The translations under genes and the position numbers were made by a program. Below are positions 1-5,450 of a stretch of 9,486 nt of DNA, piece by piece. The stretch covers positions 97,397 to 106,882 of the forward strand of contig CP070733.1 in NCBI GenBank assembly GCA_020347585.1. Direction: 5' to 3'. The notes under the pieces were generated by a model. The model did no database searches and was not told the origin of the DNA. It was given only the letters and a program-made list of their open reading frames with translations. Position 1 is the stretch's first letter. Every line of letters begins with the position of its first letter. This DNA is from Pseudomonadota bacterium (GTDB taxonomy: Bacteria > Pseudomonadota > Gammaproteobacteria > CAMYNG01).

Positions 1-126
1 AATGAGGAATAGGTCATGGTCACCAACTGGCTGCCGCACCGCATCAACATCGGCTATGCCAGCCCGGCGACCCAGGTCGTCAAAAGCGTCAATGGGGTGG
101 CCATCCGGAACCTCGCTCACCTCGTC
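1..126 (+). pseudogene. Fragment of Deg-type serine protease, C-terminal PDZ domain
   Basis: In plus frame 1, bases 13-126 translate to a stretch containing LPHRINIGY, then TQVVKSVNG, then IRNLAHLV. This pattern (hydrophobic strand, LPxxINIGY, VNGxxIRNLxHL) is what I know from the C-terminal PDZ domain of Deg/HtrA-like trypsin-family proteases (plant Deg9 and bacterial relatives). The protease domain is absent because the window begins here. An in-frame TAG stands at 10-12, just before the homologous stretch, where the family has a coding position, so the fragment is broken or the edge bases are wrong. After about base 126 the frame enters the antisense of ispH and stops at TGA 154-156. It overlaps the IspH-coding bases 100-126 on the other strand, so where one gene really ends is ambiguous. 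Family assignment is from memory of the motif only; a chance match is possible but unlikely over about 38 residues. Confidence 0.5.
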
Positions 127-297
127 GACAAACACCGCGCCCTTGCCGCGCAGTGAATTCACCACGAACTTGTTATGCACCACTTCGTGGCGCACGTAGA
201 TAGGGGCACCGAAGAGTTCTAGGGCCCGCTCCACAATCTCGATGGCGCGATCGACGCCGGCGCAAAAGCCGCGCGGATTGGCAAGCTGAATCTGCAT
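1..297 (-). CDS. ispH: 4-hydroxy-3-methylbut-2-enyl diphosphate reductase IspH, N-terminal fragment
   Basis: IspH is the [4Fe-4S] enzyme making IPP and DMAPP in the last step of the MEP isoprenoid pathway. The ATG at 297-295 opens with MQIQLANPRGFCAGVDRAIE, the family's highly conserved N-terminus; C12 is the first cluster ligand and H41 in EVVHN is a substrate-binding histidine. A modest AGG lies about 8 nt upstream. Similarity holds through VSEVPDG (residues 60-66, down to base 100). The expected FSAHG segment with the next conserved histidine is then missing; residues 67-99 (starting HPIDAFDD) do not resemble IspH although the frame stays open to the window edge. The full protein is about 310-320 residues, so only one fifth is present. 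Position after fkpB matches the usual ribF-ileS-lspA-fkpB-ispH order. The N-terminal assignment is secure; whether an intact gene exists in the organism cannot be told from this end. Confidence 0.88.
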   Translation of the reverse strand, partial: MQIQLANPRGFCAGVDRAIEIVERALELFGAPIYVRHEVVHNKFVVNSLRGKGAVFVDEVSEVPDGHPIDAFDDLGRRAGIADVDAVRQPVGDHDLFLI

Positions 298-383
298 GGG
301 GCTGACCTGAAGAGCAAATGGAAAGGTTAAGTTTACCGGCCCACCGGCAGGTTGAACAGCGCCGCAAGCTGCCCAAAGACGCG

Positions 384-863
384 TCAGTGATGGGGTTTTG
401 GTGGTGACACCTCGAGGATCTCCACCGCGAAGGTCACCGTGTGGCCCGCCAGGGGATGGTTAAAGTCCACTACCACCTCCTCATCGCGCACCTCGCGGAT
501 GGCGCCGGGCACCTCCTCGCCGGAAGGGGTGGAAAAACTGATGATATTGCCTTCCGCCAGCATATCCTCGTCGAACTCGGCGCGCGGCATGCTGTGAATG
601 TTCTCAGGGTCAGGGTAACCGAAGGCGTCGCGCGGCTCGATAGCAAGGCGCTGATGCGCGCCCGCCCGCAAACCGTAGAGCATCAGCTCCAGGCTTTCGA
701 TCAGCGTGCCGTCACCCATCACGAACTCCAGCGGCTCGTCACCCTCGGTGCTGTCAGCAACCGTGCCATCCTCAAGGCTCAGCGAGAAATGCATTGTTAC
801 CCCGCTGCCCGGCTGAATGGTGTCTGGGGTTGTCTCTTCGGCTTCGAACTCATCGTCGGTCAT
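384..863 (-). CDS. fkpB: FKBP-type peptidyl-prolyl cis-trans isomerase FkpB (SlpA)
   Basis: Cytoplasmic SlyD-like FKBP, 159 residues against 149 in E. coli FkpB. Such proteins catalyse prolyl isomerisation and act as folding chaperones. An acidic N-terminal tail (residues 1-18) precedes the first half of the FKBP fold (about 20-80, with the family's LxLEDGTVADST and the GLRAG turn). The inserted chaperone (IF) domain follows (about 81-128, from FGYPDPENIH to the VPGAIRE segment). The second half of the FKBP fold carries the signature VDFNHPLAG at 132-140. There is no metal-binding His/Cys-rich tail, which fits FkpB rather than SlyD. ATG at 863-861 has only a weak purine stretch before it. A heptamer repeat array fills most of the 81-bp gap to lspA upstream, and the 86-bp gap to ispH downstream shows no terminator, so it is probably co-transcribed with both. 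Confidence 0.95.
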   Translation of the reverse strand: MTDDEFEAEETTPDTIQPGSGVTMHFSLSLEDGTVADSTEGDEPLEFVMGDGTLIESLELMLYGLRAGAHQRLAIEPRDAFGYPDPENIHSMPRAEFDEDMLAEGNIISFSTPSGEEVPGAIREVRDEEVVVDFNHPLAGHTVTFAVEILEVSPPKPHH

Positions 864-887
864 TGCTTCATCTCGGATTGTCTACCC

Positions 888-943
888 GTTACCTCGTCCC
901 TTCTTGCTCATTCCTGGTCCCTAGTTTTTGGTACCTCGTCCCT
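888..943 (-). repeat. Degenerate 7-bp tandem array A (8 units) between lspA and fkpB
   Basis: Read on the minus strand (the coding strand), the gap falls into eight 7-bp units in exact register from 943 down to 888. Units 1 and 7 are identical (AGGGACG), units 2 and 8 are AGGTACC and AGGTAAC, unit 4 is AGGGACC, and the third is AAAAACT. Seven of the eight start AGG or AGC. There is a hint of a 21-bp higher-order period (units 1-3, 4-6, 7-8). The array begins one base after the lspA stop codon and ends 24 bases before the fkpB start. It resembles array B in the neighbouring gap. Purine-rich heptamer intergenic repeats of this general kind occur in several gammaproteobacterial genomes, as far as I recall; their role is unknown. 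Confidence 0.75.
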
Positions 944-944
944 G

Positions 945-1442
945 TCATTTGTGCGGCGTGTGCGGCGCATCCTTCTCTTGGCGGAAGAAATGCCCCAGCA
1001 AGCTGTCGATGATCAGCATGATTGCCCCCACCGTGATGGCCGAATCGGCAATGTTGAACGCCGGCCAGTACCAGCGATCGTAGTATACCTGGATAAAATC
1101 CACGACGTGCCCAAGCAGCAGACGATCGATCACGTTGCCAAGCGCCCCGCCCAGTATCAGCGCCAACGCCGCGGCCAGCCATCGATCGTTCGGTGGCAGG
1201 CGTCTTATCCACGCCACCAGCACCGCACTTACGCCCAGCGCCACCACCGTGAAAAACCAGCGTTGCCAGCCAGAGGCGTCGCTCAGAAAGCTAAACGCCG
1301 CGCCAGTATTATGCATCAGGGTAAAATTGAACATCGGCATAACCCGAACCGGCTCATGCAGCACCAGCAAACTGCTCGCCAGCACCTTGGTGATCTGATC
1401 CAGCACGATCACCAACACCGATAACCAAAACCATCTCAACAT
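945..1442 (-). CDS. lspA: Lipoprotein signal peptidase LspA (signal peptidase II)
   Basis: Inner-membrane aspartyl peptidase that cuts prolipoproteins just before the lipid-modified cysteine. At 165 residues it has the family's usual length and four hydrophobic helices (about 2-24, 62-80, 88-103, 129-150). Conserved blocks are LDQITK (14-19), the HNTGAAFSF motif (44-52), GNVIDR (102-107), HVVDF with the catalytic-type D115, and FNIADSAI with D133, the second member of the catalytic dyad. The C-terminal tail is charged and cytoplasmic. ATG at 1442-1440; the nearest Shine-Dalgarno (AAGGA, bases 1461-1457) is 14 nt away, rather far, and may be involved in alternative hairpins described separately. 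It lies between ileS and fkpB as in most Gammaproteobacteria. The DUF4382 lipoprotein encoded at 7658-8614 would be a substrate in the same cell. Confidence 0.97.
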   Translation of the reverse strand: MLRWFWLSVLVIVLDQITKVLASSLLVLHEPVRVMPMFNFTLMHNTGAAFSFLSDASGWQRWFFTVVALGVSAVLVAWIRRLPPNDRWLAAALALILGGALGNVIDRLLLGHVVDFIQVYYDRWYWPAFNIADSAITVGAIMLIIDSLLGHFFRQEKDAPHTPHK

Positions 1443-1458
1443 ATCTATATCGTAAATC

Positions 1459-1480
1459 CTTCGATCGTGCGAAGTTCGCA
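1459..1480 (-). promoter_or_regulatory. Overlapping alternative hairpins in the lspA leader
   Basis: Two mutually exclusive inverted repeats overlap just upstream of lspA. Bases 1468-1480 form the palindrome TGCGAA-G-TTCGCA (6-bp arms, one central base). Bases 1459-1474 form CTTCG with CGAAG around a 6-base spacer. In the mRNA the second stem would pair part of the only visible Shine-Dalgarno (AAGGA, 1461-1457), while the first stem would use the opposing CUUCG-containing strand and free it. The arms are short and the Shine-Dalgarno is 14 nt from the ATG, so a real switch is uncertain. Confidence 0.25.
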
Positions 1481-1487
1481 GGGTGTT

Positions 1488-1543
1488 AGTTTGTGGTACC
1501 TGGTCCCTGTTCCCTTTCCCATCACACCTTTTCCCTTTGCCCT
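1488..1543 (-). repeat. Degenerate 7-bp tandem array B (8 units) between ileS and lspA
   Basis: Read on the minus strand, eight 7-bp units run in register from 1543 to 1488, beginning four bases after the ileS stop. The units are AGGGCAA, AGGGAAA, AGGTGTG, ATGGGAA, AGGGAAC, AGGGACC, AGGTACC and ACAAACT. The last three match, in the same order, the first three of array A with only two substitutions, so the two arrays share a common 21-bp core. Both arrays are 56 bp, same orientation, same position relative to the upstream stop codon. The remaining 45 bases to lspA hold the inverted repeats described separately. Confidence 0.75.
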
Positions 1544-1547
1544 GACC

Positions 1548-4397
1548 TCAAGCAAACAAGCGCGTCTCGCCCTCGCCCGCCACATTCACGACACAGCGCC
1601 CGCAAAGTTCGGGATGCTCGTTGTTGCTGCCGACATCCTCGCGGTGGTGCCAACAGCGCACGCACTTGCTGTGGGGCGTGGCCGCCACCTGCACCCACAG
1701 CTCGTCGCCACCGGCCAGGGTGAAGTGCACGGCATCGGCGGGTGGTGCCTCAGTGCTGTGTAGGCGCGCATAGGACGTGATAAGCACGAAACGCAACTCA
1801 TCTTCGAGGCGTGCCAGCAGGTCATGCACCTCGCGGCCACAGTACAGATCAACATCGGCATCGAGCGAGGAGCCAATCTCGCCGGCCACGCGCAGTCGTT
1901 CAAGCTCCTTGGAAACCACATCACGCACTTGCAACACCTGCTGCCAGAACACGGCATCCATACCGCCATCAGTCGCCGGCATCTGTGGAAACCCGTACCA
2001 CGTAGAAAGAAACACCGACACGCCACGTTCGCCGGGGATGTGTTCCCAGATCTCTTCCGCAGTAAAACTCAATACCGGTGCCAGCCAGCGCGTCAGCGCC
2101 TCGACGATGTGGTACATCGCGCTCTGCGCCGAGCGCCGCGCCACACTGTCGGCCTGCGTGGTGTACTGGCGGTCCTTGATGACATCAAGATAAAAGCTGC
2201 CCATGTCCACCGCGCAGAAGTTGTGCACCTTCTGGTAGATGTGGTGAAAGTCATAATCGTCGTAAGCCTTGATGATCTCCTGCTGCAGGTCAGCGGCACG
2301 CTGCACCGCCCAGCGGTCCAGCGGCAGCATTTGCTCCGGCACCAGCGCGTGTTGTGCCGGTTCAAATCCATTGAGGTTGGCCAGCAGGAAACGTGCGGTA
2401 TTGCGGATACGCCGGTAGGCATCCGCTGTGCGTTTGAGAATCTCGTCCGAGACGCTCATCTCGCCGCGGTAGTCGGTGGCCGCGACCCACAGGCGCAGGA
2501 TGTCCGCGCCGAGCGAGTTAACCACCTTCTGCGGCGCCACCACATTGCCGCGGGACTTGGACATCTTGTGTCCCTTATCGTCCACGGTAAATCCGTGCGT
2601 AAGCACCGCTTTGTAAGGCGCCGTGCCGCGCATGGCCACCGAGGCCAGCAGCGAAGACTGGAACCAGCCGCGGTGCTGATCCGAACCTTCAAGGTAAAGG
2701 TCGGCGGCGGGAAACTCGCGCTGGTGCTGGCGCTTTTCCAGCACCGCATAGTGTGTCACGCCGGAATCGAACCACACGTCCAGTGTGTCCTTCACTTGTT
2801 CGTAGTCCATGGCGTTATCACCCAGCAGCTCGCCAACATCGATATGGTGCCAGGCATCGACGCCCTTGCGCTCCACGGCCAGCGCCACCTCCTCGAGGAT
2901 GCGCGCCGTGTCCGGATGCAGTTTGCCGGTCTTGCGGTGCACGAACAGCGGCATCGGCACACCCCAGGTGCGCTGGCGCGAGATGCACCAATCGGGACGG
3001 CCCTCGACCATGCCCGCAATGCGCTCCTGCCCCCATGACGGGATCCACTGCGTATCGCGGATTGCGCCAAGCGCTGCCTCACGCAGTCCCTGCTGATCCA
3101 TGTTGATGAACCACTGCGGCGTGGCGCGAAAGATAATCGGGGTCTTGTGGCGCCAGCAGTGCGGATAGCTGTGGCGCAGTGCCACGTCGTGCACCAGCGC
3201 GTTATTGGTGCGCAGGCGTTCGATCACCAACCGGTTGGCATCGAACACGTGTTCACCGGCAAAAAATTCGGTGCCGTCGACGAAGCGACCATCCGGTCCC
3301 ACCGGGTTGTCCACCTTGAGCCCGTAATGCGCGCCCACCGCGAAGTCTTCCTGGCCGTGGCCGGGTGCGGTGTGCACCGCGCCGGTGCCCGCATCAGTGG
3401 TCACGTGCTCGCCGAGAATGATCGGCACCTCGCGCTTGTAGAACGGATGCGCGAGCTTCAGCCCCTCGAGTTCGGCGCCGCGGCAGCGCGCCACTACGCG
3501 GTAGTCCGCGATGTCATAGCGCTCCATGCACTCGCGCAGCAACCGCTCGACCAGCACCAGGCGCTCGGGCACGTGGCCGCCAACGCCACCGCACTGCACG
3601 ACCACGTAATCGAGATCGGGGTTGAGCGCCACGGCCTGGTTAGCCGGCAGCGTCCACGGCGTGGTGGTCCAGATCACCACCGAGAGCGGACCACGCCCCT
3701 TGTCATCGCCGCTCAGTTCACTGCGCGCCAGCAGTGCCTCACTATCGAGCACCTCAAAGCGCACGTCGATGGCCGGCGAGGTCTTGTCCTCATACTCGAC
3801 CTCGGCCTCGGCCAGTGCCGAGCCACAGTCGGCGCACCAGTGCACGGGCTTGGAACCCTTTTGCAGATGGCCGTTGGCAACGATACGTCCGAGCGCACGA
3901 ATGATGTCGGCCTCGAACTTGAAATCCATCGTTAGGTAGGGATGGTTCCAGTCGCCGATCACGCCCAGGCGAATAAAGTCCTTGCGCTGCGCATCGACCT
4001 GGGTGCCCGCGTACTCGCGGCAGGCGCGGCGAAACTCCTCGTGCGACACAGCAACACCGGGCTTGCCAATCTTCTTCTCCACCTGCAGCTCGATGGGCAG
4101 GCCGTGGCAGTCCCAGCCAGGCACATAGGGCGCGTCAAAACCGCTCAGGGTCTTCGACTTAACGATGATGTCCTTTAGCACCTTGTTGACGGCATGGCCG
4201 ATGTGGATCTCACCATTGGCATACGGCGGGCCGTCGTGCAGGATAAAACGCGCACGCCCTGCGCCGGCGGCGCGCAGCTTGCCGTAGAGGTCGGCCTTGT
4301 CCCATTGCTGCAGGCGCTCCGGTTCACGTTTGGCCAGATTGCCACGCATGGGAAAGCCGGTGCTGGGCAGGTTGAGGCTGTCTTTGTAATCGCTCAC
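1548..4397 (-). CDS. ileS: Isoleucyl-tRNA synthetase (class I, bacterial type with C-terminal zinc site)
   Basis: Charges tRNA-Ile with isoleucine in the cytoplasm and edits misactivated valine. 949 residues against 938 in E. coli, intact in one frame. The N-terminus MSDYKDSLNLPSTGFPMRGN is nearly that of E. coli. The class I ATP-binding motifs are HIGH at 65-68 (within GPPYANGEIHIGH) and KMSKS at 611-615. The CP1 editing domain lies between them and contains the WTTTPWTLPANQA block. The tRNA anticodon-binding region follows, and the C-terminus has a four-cysteine zinc site, C912, C915, C932 and C935. The start is GTG (4397-4395), chosen by homology; no Shine-Dalgarno is visible, and with only 29 nt after the ribF stop translation may depend on coupling to ribF. 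Downstream lies heptamer array B and then lspA. Long open antisense frames across the gene are codon-bias shadows. Confidence 0.98.
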   Translation of the reverse strand: MSDYKDSLNLPSTGFPMRGNLAKREPERLQQWDKADLYGKLRAAGAGRARFILHDGPPYANGEIHIGHAVNKVLKDIIVKSKTLSGFDAPYVPGWDCHGLPIELQVEKKIGKPGVAVSHEEFRRACREYAGTQVDAQRKDFIRLGVIGDWNHPYLTMDFKFEADIIRALGRIVANGHLQKGSKPVHWCADCGSALAEAEVEYEDKTSPAIDVRFEVLDSEALLARSELSGDDKGRGPLSVVIWTTTPWTLPANQAVALNPDLDYVVVQCGGVGGHVPERLVLVERLLRECMERYDIADYRVVARCRGAELEGLKLAHPFYKREVPIILGEHVTTDAGTGAVHTAPGHGQEDFAVGAHYGLKVDNPVGPDGRFVDGTEFFAGEHVFDANRLVIERLRTNNALVHDVALRHSYPHCWRHKTPIIFRATPQWFINMDQQGLREAALGAIRDTQWIPSWGQERIAGMVEGRPDWCISRQRTWGVPMPLFVHRKTGKLHPDTARILEEVALAVERKGVDAWHHIDVGELLGDNAMDYEQVKDTLDVWFDSGVTHYAVLEKRQHQREFPAADLYLEGSDQHRGWFQSSLLASVAMRGTAPYKAVLTHGFTVDDKGHKMSKSRGNVVAPQKVVNSLGADILRLWVAATDYRGEMSVSDEILKRTADAYRRIRNTARFLLANLNGFEPAQHALVPEQMLPLDRWAVQRAADLQQEIIKAYDDYDFHHIYQKVHNFCAVDMGSFYLDVIKDRQYTTQADSVARRSAQSAMYHIVEALTRWLAPVLSFTAEEIWEHIPGERGVSVFLSTWYGFPQMPATDGGMDAVFWQQVLQVRDVVSKELERLRVAGEIGSSLDADVDLYCGREVHDLLARLEDELRFVLITSYARLHSTEAPPADAVHFTLAGGDELWVQVAATPHSKCVRCWHHREDVGSNNEHPELCGRCVVNVAGEGETRLFA

Positions 4398-4426
4398 GTT
4401 GGCTGGTTCTTGTTGGTAAAGCCGTG

Positions 4427-5371
4427 TCAGTTGTTTGTCGCGTAGTGCTGCGCAAAATACGCACGGGTGTCGTCCACGTCCCGGGCGATCTGCTCCTTCA
4501 ATGCGCCCAGCGAATCAAAGCGAACCTGGTCGCGAAACTTGTGCAGAAAACTCACCTGCAGATGCGCACCGTAGATGTCGCGGTGAAAGTTCAGCAGGTA
4601 CACCTCAAGTATGGTGCGCGTACCGTCGACCGTCGGTCGATTGCCTATACTCGCCACGCCGGGCAGCGGCTCACCCGCAACACCGAACACCTCCACCGCG
4701 AAGATGCCTTCCAGCGGAGTGGCCTTGCGGTGCAGGTGAATATTCGCCGTCGGCCACCCCAGTTCGCGCCCCAGCTTGTCACCGTGGGCCACGCGCCCGC
4801 TCATACGATACGGCCGGCCCAGCAGCCGCTCGGCGCCCGCCATGTCACCGGCCTGCAACGCGGTGCGCACGCGGGTGCTGCTGACGCGCTCACCGTCGAT
4901 GGCGAAGGTGTGCATGTTGACCACCTCGAAGCCGTGCTGTTTCCCGGAGGCTACCAGCAGATCGAAATCGCCCTCGCGCCCCTTGCCGAAGCGAAAATCG
5001 TCGCCCACGGCCAGGTAGCGCACACCCAGGCCATCCAGCAGCACCTGCCGTACAAACTCCTGCGCCGGCAGGTTGGCGAGCGTGTCGTTAAACAACAGGC
5101 ACAGCAACCGGTCCACGGCAAAGCGCCGCAGTGCATTGACCTTCTCGCGCAAGCGCGTCAGTCGGGCCGGACAGCGGCCTGGTGCAAAGTACTCCATGGG
5201 CTGCGGCTCGAAGGTAATCAGCGTCGCCGGCAGGTTGAGTTCGGCGGCCGCCTCGGCCAGCTGGCCTATGACCGCCTGGTGGCCAAGATGCACACCGTCG
5301 AAATTGCCGATGGTGGCAACGCACCCGCGGTGCGGCGGGCGCAGATTATGCAGGCCACGAATCAGTTCCAT
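4427..5371 (-). CDS. ribF: Bifunctional riboflavin kinase / FAD synthetase RibF
   Basis: Phosphorylates riboflavin to FMN and adenylylates FMN to FAD, in the cytoplasm. 314 residues against 313 in E. coli. The N-terminal nucleotidyltransferase domain (about 1-185) has the ATP-binding TIGNFDGVHLGHQ around residues 20-32, the VGDDFRFGKGREGDF block, and the ISSTxVR-like VSSTRVR. The C-terminal kinase domain (about 186-305) has GWPTAN with the PTAN metal/ATP motif and the SIGNRPTVDG plus LEVYLLNF segments. The start MELIRGLHNL matches the family exactly, although the Shine-Dalgarno is poor. An extended -10 promoter sits about 35 bp upstream, so ribF may begin a transcript that continues into ileS and lspA; transcription from murJ could also read through the 79-bp gap. 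Confidence 0.98.
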   Translation of the reverse strand: MELIRGLHNLRPPHRGCVATIGNFDGVHLGHQAVIGQLAEAAAELNLPATLITFEPQPMEYFAPGRCPARLTRLREKVNALRRFAVDRLLCLLFNDTLANLPAQEFVRQVLLDGLGVRYLAVGDDFRFGKGREGDFDLLVASGKQHGFEVVNMHTFAIDGERVSSTRVRTALQAGDMAGAERLLGRPYRMSGRVAHGDKLGRELGWPTANIHLHRKATPLEGIFAVEVFGVAGEPLPGVASIGNRPTVDGTRTILEVYLLNFHRDIYGAHLQVSFLHKFRDQVRFDSLGALKEQIARDVDDTRAYFAQHYATNN

Positions 5372-5405
5372 CGCACCAGGGACAACGGGCTCGGCGAAAA
5401 AAGCG

Positions 5406-5414
5406 AGTATAACA
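5406..5414 (-). promoter_or_regulatory. Extended -10 promoter for ribF
   Basis: On the minus strand the ribF-murJ gap reads TGTTATACT: a TGN extension followed by TATACT (5 of 6 to TATAAT). It is 34 bases upstream of the ribF ATG, leaving a leader of roughly 27 nt. No good -35 box lies 16-18 bp further up, which is usual for extended -10 promoters. The short AT-rich stretch stands out in a GC-rich setting. Confidence 0.5.
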
Positions 5415-5450
5415 AAGAAGTTAGGGAATACTCAGGGGCAGACGCGGCGC

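Noticed and set aside
333..350. CCGG...CCGG inverted repeat downstream of fkpB as a terminator
   Set aside because: The stem is only 4-5 bp with no T-run, and ispH follows directly in the operon.
333..383. Sixteen sense codons in frame after the fkpB TGA (RVFGQLAALFNLPVGR), suggesting readthrough
   Set aside because: FkpB already ends at the normal family length; the run is short enough to be chance, and no recoding signal is seen.
441..1424. 327-residue plus-strand open frame antisense to fkpB and lspA
   Set aside because: No family resemblance, low-complexity His/Arg/Gln-rich translation typical of the antisense of GC-rich genes, and it overlaps two certain genes and array A.
1824..3038. 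404-residue plus-strand open frame inside ileS
   Set aside because: Antisense shadow of an intact, strongly conserved ileS; composition (His, Arg, Val, Leu rich) and lack of a ribosome-binding site argue against coding.
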